From the NCBI GenBank assembly GCA_029747015.1, contig JAKOGI010000367.1:588501-652500 (forward strand): a stretch of 64,000 nt of DNA. The letters are read 5' to 3'. The notes beneath the pieces were generated by a model. The model saw nothing but the letters and a program-made list of their open reading frames with translations, did not search any database and had not been told where the DNA came from. Both the position numbers and the translations under genes were made by a program. Position 1 is the first letter of the stretch. Each line of letters begins with the position of its first letter. This DNA comes from Carnegiea gigantea (lineage: Eukaryota > Streptophyta > Magnoliopsida > Caryophyllales > Cactaceae). Below, one piece after another: positions 13,476 through 25,600 of the stretch.

Positions 13476-14269
13476 AGTTTTTATAGAAGGTAATAGTGTC
13501 GCCTTAGTGGCTTGCTGGTTTTAATAAATATTCCTGTGCCACACCTAGTTTCCATTTTGTTTATTTATTTATTTATTTATTTAATGTTAGTTTAATGCTC
13601 CTGGCTATAATTATTATGTGACTATTCTCAGATTCGTTAGAAAAGATTTCAACCTAATTCTTTTTTGGCAAATTTTTTCAATGGATCCTTTGGAATCACT
13701 CTCTCAGCTTACACGAGTTCTTGGAAAGGTAAAGTTGCATACATCTAGACCTCTCCAGACTACATAAAAGTGAGATCCATACTAGGAGATGTTGTTGTAT
13801 ACTTTGAACTTACAAATTTCATGGAGACAAGAATATAACCCTGGCTAGTATTCATTAGAAGATTTAAAGATTTTTTAATTGAGCAAATTTACAAAAGAAC
13901 TATAGTTTATATAATTTTGGTATTAAAATAAGGGAATGATTAGTTTTATAGTAGAGATCCATATGGAAATATCTCATTGTTCAGAAAGGAGAAAAAAAAA
14001 TAGAGGAAGTGAGTAATTCTCTACATCTCACGCAGCATGAAAAATTAGGGAAAAAAAGTCTTTAGTGAAAAGGATCTTAACCAAACAAGGAAGAGAAAGG
14101 GGGCACCGAAATGAAGTAGTCCAAATAAAGCTAATTGTAGCCTCATGGTAGTCTACGATTCAATGTACAAGAATCGAACGCGAGGCACCCGTATCAAACT
14201 TCCAACATACTACCGCTTGCGTTGCACATAAGTTGTTAATGATCACATGCAAAAAATAATAGATAAGTG
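13476..14269. other. Intergenic; (TTTA)n at 13557-13583
   Basis: No gene recognised. It contains a short TTTA tetranucleotide run. The rest is AT-rich without a long open frame. Confidence 0.5.
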
Positions 14270-16202
14270 TATTTGTGTTGAGAAGCCCACGGCCCAGCTT
14301 GGCCCTTGCATAGCTTTATCATTGTTTCCAAGCAACCTCAATTGAAAGATTTTCTGACGGAGTTTGCTAACAAAATCAAGTAAAAGTCGGGTCAAGCTAA
14401 CTTGGTGATCGATGCATTAAGTCAGAAGGAAGAACTTGCTAATATAATCCATCATCAAACTAATCAAAGGGACAACATTAAGCAAGGACTCCAACATACC
14501 CACCCAAGTGACACAAATAATCATCAACCTTATAAGAGGGAAAGACTAGGAGATTCTAGGTCGAATTGTCTTGGTGCTCATAAAAGGCAAGCTCATCTAT
14601 GTACCTTCGTATAGCAACCTTCGGAGGGGGTAATGAAGCAATGTCGTAATAACAAGTGGGTGGGACATGCAACATACACCACCCATTAGCACTTGTGAGC
14701 AACTATTATTATTTTGTTCACCTGAAGGACAATGTAAAGGCCTATGCAAGGACTTGCATTTGTTCTAGTAAAACATGTTCAAACAATGAGCATCCATGAG
14801 ATTCTTAAAGCCTTTCCCATTCCCGAAGAACCATAGGGGAGGGTGTATAGGCTTACCCTTGAATGAAGGATATAATTGGATCCTTGTGGTGGTGGATCAA
14901 ATTCTAAATATATCACCTTCATTTCCATACCCAAGAAATGTTCGACCAAGCAATCCGCTTGTTTATGCTTCTAGCATGAGCTAAAGTATTTACGCCTACT
15001 TGCCTCGGTCTATAGTGAGTGATCTAGACACATCATTTATATGTCATTTTTGGACAACGTTGTTTAAATTCATAGGATTTAAGCTTAACTTCTCCACGGG
15101 TTTCCATCCTCACAATGATAGACAAACTAAGAGGTTGAGGGTCCTTCTAGAGCTATACTTAAGGCACTATGTGAGTTCCAATCAACGCAGTTTAATGATG
15201 TTGCTTAATGCTACTAGATTCTTATGCAATTTACAAAAGAGTAGGTCCACAATTAGTGTCCTTTCAAAATCATCATGGGCCAACAACCCTTGAGGGTACA
15301 ATTCCACAGGCTATAACGACCTGATTGCTTTTCTACAAATTATTAGGGATTGGAATGGTCAAGCCAACACGGCGTGGGCCTACTTCTACAAAGCCTCCAA
15401 GAAAAAGAAGTAGGTAGATAAAAATAGGAGTCTAAGGGAGCTTCAAGTATGACCCTCATGCTCCTCAAGATGTACAACCATGCATGACCTAGTCAAGTGG
15501 TCAACATGGAGGTCTCATGTAGAGACATGAATGACCCCTCCCCATCCCTAGAAAAGTAGGGTTGCAAGCTTACAAGGTAGAGTTACCTCCAAAGATCAAA
15601 TATCATCATGTCTTTCATGTAAGCTTACTCAAGCCTTACCAACAACAACAACAACAACAACAACTCCTCCTCCTAATATGAGTCTCACTTTTACAGAATC
15701 TGAGGATCTAGATGTAGGCAACGATACCATACCTCCATAGACATCTCTGCTCGCAGAGAGACCAATTAATGGCCATAAACATCTAGCACAAATTAGAATG
15801 CAACACATTCTCTCAAATACGTTTGTCTCGACATTCTTCTAGTTTCCTCTTACTAGCTTGCGTGGCATCTTAAGTCTAAGTCGAACACATGGCAGAAGTT
15901 ACTAGAAAACTTAGAAGGGAATTTGCTAGCACCAATAAAGAGTAAGTTTGAATGAAAATCATGGGCAGTTGCCTAGCATAGGAGGATTATGGGATTGGAA
16001 TGAAGCTTGAGAGGACATATAAGTCAGTCAACTTATGACGGATGACAAGGACATATGCTTCAAGTGGGGAGTAAGTTTGAATAAAAATCATGGACAATTG
16101 GCTAGCAGAAGAGGATTATGGGATTGGAACAAAGGTTGAGATGACATGTAAGTCAGTAAACTTATGGCGGATGATAAGGGCATGTACTTCTAAGTGGGGG
16201 TG
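14270..16202 (+). mobile_element. Ty3/gypsy pol remnant (RNase H end to integrase C-terminus)
   Basis: Decayed pol fragments occur in order on the plus strand. There is an RNase H tail resembling the gypsy ADALS motif (VIDALSQKEEL, about 14405), a zinc-binding-region remnant near 14690-14790, and an integrase core piece with GYNWILVVVDQ (about 14865). Next comes RSIVSDLDTSF (open 15000-15293) with a HPHNDRQTKR core, and then an integrase C-terminal end reading YHHVFHVSLLKPY near 15603-15640. A short CAA microsatellite follows (about 15642-15663). Stops and frameshifts occur throughout. At 16192-16202 a G-rich run (aagtgggggtg) looks like a polypurine tract, but I could not identify LTRs. Confidence 0.7.
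15941..16199 (+). repeat. Tandem duplication, 129-bp unit x2
   Basis: Two adjacent copies begin with agtaagtttgaa (15941 and 16070) and end in an aagtgggg run. They differ by scattered substitutions. The unit lies between the integrase end and the polypurine-like tract of the Ty3/gypsy remnant, so it is probably a 3' untranslated repeat of that element. Confidence 0.8.
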
Positions 16203-17468
16203 AATCCAATATCACAAGGTACTGGTAAAGAGAATTTGATGGGTTTGATATGACTACTTACATCACTAACAGTGCACTTTTCTTTTCGAGAGTTTTTAGT
16301 TAAGAACTCTACAATTAAATATGCTTGTTATGGATCACTGTCACAATGGTGGCATCTCAGAATGTTTTGAAAAGTTGAGTGACAGTGAGGACAAGGCATG
16401 CTTGAAATGCTTGTAATGATTTATGGGCCAATTATCGATCCTTAGAACTATTTTACGCAACTAACCTCAATCAACTACTATATTAAGAATTTCATGATAA
16501 ATATCTTGTCCATATCATGTTAAGGATTTGAAAACATATCTTTAAGGGTAACATGAACATAGTTAGACAAAATATGTTACTCAAAATGTTATTCAAAATG
16601 ATTATATCATATGACAAATTGTGAAAGGTCCTTTTTGTTTTCATTTTGTTAGGGTGTAGTAGGGATCATTGTGATAAGATGAGCTTAAATCTAAAATTTT
16701 CTAAAATTTCCAACATGTCAGCTAAGCTCCTCCCCCCCCCCCCCCTCTCTCGACAGTATTGTTTGACTTGAAGGATACTCATTAACTTTGTAATTCGGAG
16801 TCCTCATAACAAACGAATTATTCACATATCATTCACTATGAGTCTTTACCTAGTTCTTTCCTCTTCTGGGTACATGTCCACAAATTGAGGCACATATACA
16901 GATTAATAAACAATGGTTATGATTCCTAATTTCAAAGTATTTTACTAAAAAGATGTTTTCTGTAAATTTTCATTTTAAAGAACAAAACGTAAGTCAACAA
17001 AACGATCTTATCATGGCGATTAAAGAGAACAAATGTATAGTATTGTGTTTGGGTTTTTTAATTTTGTGGGTGGACTTTTTTCAATATTTTCGCCATTCTA
17101 TTTAAGCCATGTGACATTATGAAATACCCCATCTCTAGCATGAATGGTCAAATTTGAGCATTAATTTTTGAGCAGATTGACGGTTTGATTTAGGTTTATC
17201 ACATCATTTTTTTAGGAAAAGAATTAACTAATAGCGCCCATATAAAATTGCACAAAAGAACAAGGGCACTTCACTAACCATGCTTTTGGAACCAGCACAC
17301 ATGTCCTATGCTTGGAGCTCCACATATACAAAAAGCATGTTGCAAATATTACATTAGATCATGGCCTTACACACATGCATTCATTATTCCTTAGCTTGAG
17401 AAGCCATATTTAAGTAATATAATTACAAACAACTTCTTCATCTATCTACAACGCAAAATCTGTATTTT
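16203..17468. other. Intergenic downstream of LIR1-like gene; poly-C run near 16732-16745
   Basis: No gene recognised. A run of about 14 C residues followed by CTCTCTC lies near 16732-16752. The remainder is AT-rich single-copy-looking sequence. Confidence 0.5.
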
Positions 17469-18477
17469 TTATAATGGACCCTCACACAAATCACCTCCAA
17501 GATCATCACATGCCTCTGCTCTTAGCACACTGCATTGTAAGAGCATATAATTAGTTAGAATGGAGGATCTACATGCTAAATTTGCCATTTAAATTGTGTA
17601 ACACCTATTTGTTAAAACAGAATCATGGGATTATTTTCTATGTCGAAGAGGGTATGATTGGTAATGAGGACAAGATGATCCTATCTAAGTCGCAGTTAAA
17701 CTGATCGGTATATGGTCATTTTCCCTTTATTTCTGGTCCAATACAATATTTGTAGATGTTCGGGCTTGTGTTCTTACCTGCTTGGCTCACTGCTGTAGTC
17801 AAAGTACTCCCTTTCAGGCTCTGAGACAGTTGTCTTCTTGATGTTGCCTCCTTCTGGCTTGTTAAGTTTGGTTTCGGGACCCATATTTGCATCACAGGCA
17901 TCCCCTCCTATTGTCTCACATGCTTCTGCAGGGAACACCCTTATGAAGTGCCAAAACTGGCCTTTAGTTTTAGGATCAGTAATTTCCAGTAGTTTGCCCA
18001 ATTGAGGGCCTTTTTGCATTCATGTCAGTAGGGTTATCAACTTTCACAGTAACTGACCCGATTTTGACCTTAAATCTTATTTTCAATTTAGTACAAAGAG
18101 ATTGCCATTGAGCGTTGCAAATTTGAATTATACCCATTCAGCTAATGAGGAATTGATCCTGTGTGAACCCAATCCTAGCTCGAACAACACATGTCAAACT
18201 TCGAATTATAACAAAATAAAATATCTATTGTCTGGTTTCATTATCCTTTTTTTTTTCTTGTTATCCTTTTATCATTCTCATTATCTTGAAATAAGATAGG
18301 AAATGGAACTTACGAGAATGGGGAGTTGTAGTTGACTGAAAGTGGTTCGAAACCACCGGAAGCAGCCTTGATGGGTGAACCGCGAGTAGTTGTTGGTTTC
18401 GGAGCGGTTAAGGTTGGGGATGCCTTAATGGCAAATTTTGAAGGGAAAGATGGTTGTAAGCAAGAAGCAGCTTGCAT
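17469..18477 (-). CDS. Light-regulated protein, chloroplastic (LIR1-like), three exons
   Basis: Exons join(17469-17529, 17778-17939, 18314-18477) on the minus strand give a 128-residue protein. Exon 1 starts at ATG 18477 and encodes a Ser/Thr/Pro/Ala-rich leader with few acidic residues, typical of a chloroplast transit peptide. It ends at a gtaagt donor. Exon 2 contains VFPAEACETIGGDAC and exon 3 a second, shorter repeat, EACDDLGGDLC. These paired Cys motifs define the LIR1 family; in rice LIR1 binds ferredoxin-NADP reductase and tethers it to thylakoid proteins TIC62/TROL. Phases match at both junctions. The length is near the usual ~130 residues. Exon 3 could also start at 17520, an in-frame acceptor 9 nt further on. 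No disabling change was seen. Confidence 0.9.
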
Positions 18478-18549
18478 TTTGACGGGTTTTGTTGGGCTTC
18501 TTTTGTCGCTTGGGTCCTGATTTGAGCACTAAACAGGGCCATTGATCAA

Positions 18550-18557
18550 TTTATATT
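18550..18557 (-). promoter_or_regulatory. Probable TATA box of the LIR1-like gene
   Basis: On the minus strand the word aatataaa lies about 73-80 nt upstream of the start codon, leaving room for a 5' leader of roughly 45 nt. Spacing and sequence fit a plant core promoter; no transcript data support it. Confidence 0.45.
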
Positions 18558-18691
18558 GTCAAGAGGATACCTATAAGGTTTGGACAAGAGTTAAGGTAGG
18601 GAAGATGTTCACTTGGCAGGCCTTTAATGGGGGGTATTTTCAGTAGTAATCACCATCTCACCAATCAAATTCAGACCTTTGTGCCCGTCTT

Positions 18692-18700
18692 AAAATATCT
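18692..18700 (+). promoter_or_regulatory. Evening element (AAAATATCT) upstream of the LIR1-like gene
   Basis: An exact match to the plant evening element lies about 215 bp upstream of the LIR1-like start codon. In known plants this motif is bound by CCA1/LHY/RVE MYB factors and confers circadian, evening-phased expression, and LIR1/CCL genes are known to be clock-controlled. A 9-bp match can occur by chance in AT-rich DNA. Confidence 0.45.
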
Positions 18701-19637
18701 TGCATGCTGTCCCGTCATTCTGGGGTGCTAAAGGTCAAGGAATGTTAGTTCCAGTAGGTTCTTAGCTGGATCCTCAAACAAATTGTCAATAATGCAGAAT
18801 GTGAAGCTTAGAATCAAGTGATAATTCCTCAATTTCTGATATTATATCAGAAGTTCTATTCTTGTCATCTTAATTCCAAACTTCTTACAGCATCCCCTCC
18901 CCCGAGTGTCTGGAAATATGAAGATTGAACGATTACCTAAGGATGTTAAACATGATGTATTGTGCCTCCGGATTCAAATATTATCGTCCCAAAAAATAAT
19001 TCTACCCCACAGCCAAGCCAATAATGTTTAAACATCATGATGATTCGGCATAAAATTCCTGAAATTCAGTACAGAAAATTCAATAGCTTCAAGATTTTCC
19101 TCAACCTGAAATTTTTTAGTCTGATATTTTCCGACAAATTGGAGTGAACAAACCCTCAATAAGGTCTCATACTGACTAGGCAGGGTCAAAGGAGAAATTG
19201 TACTACAGGTGAATCCGAAGTCCCCTCAATATGGTCTAGTATTGACTAGGCAGGATCAAAGGGAAAATTGTAATAGAGGTGGGATCCAAAGTCTGTTATC
19301 AGCTGTTACATGAAGAACTCGTTTCCCTAATTTGTACATACATACATCAGAATTCCATCACTTCATTACAAAACGTAAGTAAACCGGCCAAAAAAACAAA
19401 AGGGCCAGATATGGAGACTGAAAACACATCTCAAAGTTACAAAGAATTAAATCTTAGCTTCCAGCACCTACAAAATGCGTCTCCAAACTCTGCATATCTC
19501 CAGTCAAGTCTGAATTTGCAGGATAAACGCATGCAGCAGAAGCAGCATTCACTTACAGCCAAGGAGAATTTGCACGAGGTTCTGACATCTGAAAGCCCAT
19601 CAAAAGTTGGAAGAATTTACTCGAATCATTCTGCAGA
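18701..19637. other. Spacer between GT29 and LIR1-like genes, with ~70-bp imperfect tandem repeat
   Basis: Around 19155-19300 two copies of a ~70-bp unit containing actaggcagg and tcaaagg stand in tandem. The remainder probably contains the 3' untranslated region of the GT29 gene and the distal LIR1-like promoter. No coding sequence was recognised. Confidence 0.45.
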
Positions 19638-22600
19638 TCAAGCATGTCGGATGCAAACAAGATCATCCAACTTGTTGCCATCCATCTTATACAGTGAAAC
19701 ACCCTCCATTTGCTTGTAGTATTCTTGTGCTTCCTTCCTCAACCTCTCGAAAGGCATTAGTTCCCATTTGCTGTAGTTTGAGTTCTTTCGGGTTTCACCC
19801 ATGTCTAAAGAACCAGAAATAGGCCCATTATAGTCAGCGCCTTTCTCGCCCCAGAACTTGCAATTTCTGAACTGTCCAACATCCCCACCACGGCCAGACT
19901 CACCCTGCTTCAAGCGCACGGCAGCAGCATGAGCTCTCTTGATTGATTCTCGGCTTGGTATGTTTGACCAGTCTTCTTTCCTCTGAGCTCTCATTGGAGA
20001 ATGTATCCTGATCACCTGAACCAAATAATGTCGGAACCATTTACCCAGATTAGGCACCCAGGACAACGGAAAGCTACAAGTGAACACGAAAGACCAGATT
20101 TTGGTCGCTCAGCTGGCCGTTATACGATGGAGTTCAGGTTGGCTTACTTCAGCTTCAGATTATATCTGTTATTGTCATTTTGTACGATAGGCTTGTCAAG
20201 ACAAGTGGTCAATATTGATTTACAGATTTCAGGAATGTCCAATTTGGGAAGGTTCTAACATATACTCCCGCGAACTTACCTTGCATAAATTTATTCAACT
20301 TAAATTATTTCCATACCCTCCCCCCCAATTTCACAAACTAATTGTCGAACCCAAAAAATCCAAAAATGCCCTTGAAATATTCATAAATTTTAAAATATAA
20401 ATAATTACGGCATGAAATGAAAAATCATATAAAATAAGAGCATCGTAAGGGGGAAAAAAGATTAGGAAAGTACGCAAAATAAATTATGTGAAAAGTCATA
20501 TTTTTCTTAATGTTGACACTGTTTTCTATCAAAAAAAGTCCCAAATTTTAATTTTAATTTATTTTCCTCTTTTTTTTTTTTTACTTTGTACTTATTTTAA
20601 ACATATGAGGAAAAACACTAGGAAAGCAAGAAAAATAAATTAATATGAAAATAATATATTTTTCTTAATCTTAATAAATTAGCCGTCAAAAAGGTCCGGA
20701 ATTTTAATTTTAATTTATCTTCTTAAATTTTTTTTACTTTGTACTCACTTCAATGTTCTTCATTTCATCCCTTAATTATTTATAATTTTAAATTTACAGA
20801 GATCTAAGGCATTTTCGAAATTTCCAGGTCTAAAGTTATTTTGTAAAAAGTTGGAGGGACCTATAGTTTATGCAAATAGTTCAGGATATAACAAATTTAC
20901 GCACAATAGTCCAAGGGGTCATATGTAAAGACCTCCCAATTTGGGTCAGGTAGGTTTCCTTATGTCAGGTCTCCTCCAAGTCATGATTTTGGTTTTTTGG
21001 GTTAGAATTTAGATAATTCGGCATGGATCAGTTATACAAGTACAGACCACATTTCTTCATTCACCATAGCAGTATAGCCCCCATCCCCAGAAAAAAAAGG
21101 GGGGGGGAGGAACAAAGTATAAAAAAGAATATTAAATTTAATACCCCGAGGCACTCTAACAGCTGATAGTATGCCCTTCCTTGAAGTGGGTTGTGTCCCT
21201 TCCTTGGTTCTGAGAAGTATCTAGTCCTACAGGAACACACAGAAAATCATGAAGACTCCAGTGACACAACGGCAGTGGAACTGTTGCAGTGGAAGATAAA
21301 AGACAGAAAATGTGAAAACGGAGGAGGTAAACAAATGAAACCATGGCTGCCCAAGAGTACAGTCAGCAATGTGGTGCAAACTGCAATAAATATCTAAACA
21401 GGTCAACCTGATATTAATATTTTGAAATACCAATTATGTCAAGGCAGTGAAAATATAATTGTTTGCCCTGGATCCCACATAGAATATCCAAGTCAAGAGT
21501 TAATTGTAGAAGGGGAAAAGCTAGATCCCTCTTTCATTAAGGAAACCCTAATCAACTTTAGGAAACAGGATTATTTGATGCAGAATAACAAACTGTGGAG
21601 CCAGATTGATACACATCAGGGAAGGGAGGAGAGGATTAGAGAAGTGCAAAGTAGGAAGAACAAGAATTAGGAAGAAGCTTAGGCAATTTTGGTGCATCTC
21701 CAAAAAGATAACCTTACGTATCATGAAAATAAGACAAAGCTTCCTGTTAATCCATACAGGCCAAACAATTTCATTGTCCCTCATTCCAGCATGACCATGA
21801 AATTTGTTCAACTTTTCTGATTGTTTCAGATTAACTACAATGAACCAACGTGTAATTTGTATTTGATTTATGATGGACAAAAGATTGTCCATCTTGTTCA
21901 ATTCAATGCAAAATTAGTTCAGAATCTTTAAAAGGCTTATTCAGTTGAAGTAGCAACCTAGTACTAACAATGCACATGCATGCTGATGGCAACAATTAGG
22001 GTTTAGACCTTTGGATTTAAGCTGCATCAATTTAGCATTGACCCCATCAAAATTGAAATAGTCTATGAACACCATTCTAGTTTCCATAAAGTCACACTCA
22101 TACAATTTAACAAGCAGCAGAAATTTCAGGTCTTAGATCCTGACATCAATGATGCAACTCAACCATGAATCCTTTCTCCTTCTGAGGAAAATGCAAGTTT
22201 TGTGATGAGTAATCATGTTTCTTGGGCTTTTCTTATGGCTACTCTTCAAAAAATGGGTTCCCAGTAAACGTAGGAGTTGGATGTATTTTTGTATATCTAC
22301 CGTGCACTATTTGGTGCTGGTTAAAGGTGAAGCAATAGGGTTTTTCTCCAGTTCAAGAGGGTTGCATAAAGGTGACCTGTTATCTCCCACTATCATTTAT
22401 TTTGGTGATGTAGACACTACATCAGTTCGTGAACATAGGCATCAAGGTGGGCATTTTGGAAGGTTTTCAAATTGTTTAACTCTCAGTCGCAGAGTATGTT
22501 GATTTCTCATTTGCTCTTTGCTAACAACACTCTTTTTTGACAAACCTGATGAGACTCATGAGAGTAATTTGGGTTATTTAAGATACATTTTGTTGCTATT

Positions 22601-25600
22601 TGAAGCAACGTCTGGCCTCAAAGGTAACTAAGCCAAAAGTGTCCCCATCAGCATTAGATAGGTTCCCGACCTCGATCATCCAACGCAATTTTTGGGTGGC
22701 CGGATCAAGTATCTTTCATCTTCCGATCTTGGTCTTCCTCTTAGAGCTTCCCATTAGTGCAAATCTCTATGGGAGCCAATTGTTCAAAGACTCCAAAAGA
22801 GGCTAGCCGGGGGGAAATCAAAGCTTTTGTCTAAGGGGGTGACTAACCTTATTGCAGAATATCTACCCGATCTTATTTTCATTTCTTTGGTTACCATTCT
22901 TGCTAGCATTGCGAACGCATTAGAGAAAATCATGAGAGACTTTCCATGGTCTAACAATGAAAGCAGAACGGGTTTTCATTACGTTAGGTGAGATGACGTT
23001 TGCCATCAAAAGCATGAAGGCGGGATCAGTATAAGACCTCTCTGAGCACTGAACGAAGCTCTATTTCGCCTTTGGAGGTTTGCCAAGGAGGAAAGCACTC
23101 TTGGAAAAACATAGTGAAGGCGAAATATGAGGTCGACAAGTTAGATGCAGCAAGAAAAGTCCTTATCCTCACAGGGTCGGCTGTTCCCTGTTGGAAATTG
23201 ATTATTAGGCCTTGTTTGGTGAGAAAAGTGGAATGGAATTGATGTAATCCTTAGAGAATCACAAGAATTAGGTGAAGAACACTTATGAAAACAAGAGAAG
23301 GGATGTGTGTTTCTCAAGTTTAGGTTAAGTGTTTAGGTTTGTTTGTGATGGAATTAAGTTAACTGATTAGGAATCCACCTAATCCTTAACTTAGGGTCCT
23401 TAACTTTGACTAGGAATCCACCTAATCAAATATTAAGATTTCCAAGATCACCACCTTAAGTGACCAACTTAAGGATAAGCAAGGAAGGGATGATAAGACT
23501 TCAAGTCTTAAGCTTAACACAAGTTTTTGTATTCAAAGTTGAGTCTTCTCAAAAAGAAGGCTACAAGGCCATTAAATAGGCAAGGATGGCCGGTCATAAG
23601 AGGTTTCCTCCCTAGGAGGGTAACCTTCTATGCTAAGTAAAATAGCTTACATCCGGTTCTAATATAATCCTAAATAACCGGTGTAATACCTTGACAAACA
23701 ACTGAATACTAACTTTGCTAGTAATTAATCAAGAATACAAGCTTTCCTTTTGCTGAAGGAAGTCCATTTCGGCGCCCACCATAGGGAGAAGGGAAAAATC
23801 TGAAGTTAACATGTGTCCTTGAAGTGGTCAAATCCAATTTTACCTTGTGTTCTTCTCCCATTGGTTCACATGCTTCACATTCATTGGACCACCATGGAGT
23901 ACGTGTGTAGGCTTATGACTGGACCCAAGATGTTGTTTTGAGGCTAAGCAAACCCTCTTTGCTAGGTAAAACCAGCCGGCTAAGCAAGGGATATGATTGG
24001 ACCAAAATAAAGGTCCATTCGTACAGCGACACTCAGCTGCTTGTCGTGGTCCAATTAGGGCGATTTTTACCTTGTTAGAAAGCTGCTGAAGACTAGTTTA
24101 ATCTCCAATTTGAATCATCTCATTTGGACTTCTGTAACTCCCGTGATTAGCAAAACATTGAAGGTATATCACTGCAGGACAAAATCTGGATAGCCCGTGA
24201 AGATGCTTGAATTTTGTGGACCAAATGAACTCCAATTAACTTGAAACCACTTGGAATTGAAACCTGAAATCTAGCTCTTGAAGGCCAGCAAAAAAAATTG
24301 GACTTTTAAAACATATTTAAGCCTCCATAATTAAGTAAACAAAACCGGGCTTAACATCGGATGATATCCCGGGTAAAGCAAAATGATCTTGCCTTGCCAA
24401 ATGACTTTGGATCAAAGATTGGACTGATTTTCTGGGATCATTTGGGACCTCATGGACTAGATGATTAATCGTGGATGGTCCTCCATCATCCTCCCCTTGT
24501 TGGAAAGATTTGGCCCTCAAATCTGATAGATAGTTGTCTGGTTCATACGGACTGAGATCAGAAACATTGAATGTGGCTGAGACTCCATAATCCCCTGGCA
24601 ACTCGACTTTGTAAGCATTATTATTAATCCTTTCCAAAACTTCAAAGGGACCATCTGCTCGTGGCATCAGTTTATTTTTCCTTTTGGAAGGAAATCTTTC
24701 TTTTCGCAGATGTATCCACACCAAATCACCTGGCTGAAATACTTTCTCTTTCTTATGTCTGTTGGCGTGGGCCATATAGTTGTTGGTGACTTTCTCGATC
24801 CTGGCCTTTACCAACTCATGTAATTTCTGGATTTCTCCCACTCTATCCGCTGCGTCTGCACTTGGCCGTTGGTCTAGTTGTCGTGGTGTAAGATCAAGGG
24901 AGGTCAATGAATCAACTCCATATACAACTTTAAAAGGAGATAGACCAGTAGCCTTGTTGGGCGTTTTGTTGTAGGCGAACTCGGCATGTGGAAGTAATAA
25001 ATTCCAGGCTTTAGCTTGGTGCCTAATCAGGATTCTTAGTAGGGTACCAAGGGTACGATTAGTCACTTCAGTCTGTCCGTCCGTCTGGGGGTGGCAGGTA
25101 GTACTATACTTCAGTTTAGTATCCAACTTCTTCCATAAAGTAACCCAGAAATGACTCAAGAACTTGATATCTCGATCAGAGACTATGGAACGAGGAATCC
25201 CATGCAGTCTCGTAACTTCTCTAAAGTAGAGCTCAGCAATGTGAGTAGCATCATTAGTCTTCATGCAAGGAATGAAATGAGCCATCTTTGAAAATCTGTC
25301 TACGACCACAAAAATAGAATCCTTACCCCTTTGAGTCCGTGGTAAACCAAGTATGAAATCCATACTCACGTCTACCCATGGTTGAGTTGAGATTGGCAGT
25401 GGCGTGTATAATCCTTGGGGTAACAAATGGCTCTTAGCAATTTGACATGTCCCGCACCTTTTAATAATATCCTGGACGTCCTTATTCATCCCTGGCCAGT
25501 AATAATGTTCCCTAAGCATGGTTAGGGTCTTGTCTTCTCCAAAATGACCAGCTAACGAACCACCATGGACTTCCCGGATCAACAACTCACGTGTGCTGCA

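Noticed and set aside
17716..17901. Open frame overlapping LIR1-like exon 2 on the same strand
   Set aside because: It is an off-frame reading of exon 2 that runs through the donor site. The other frame carries the family motif.
18332..18520. Plus-strand open frame over LIR1-like exon 1
   Set aside because: Antisense shadow of the transit-peptide exon.
21548..21901. Open frame on the minus strand inside GT29 intron 9
   Set aside because: No domain, low-complexity hydrophobic composition, and it lies within an intron defined by matching exon phases.
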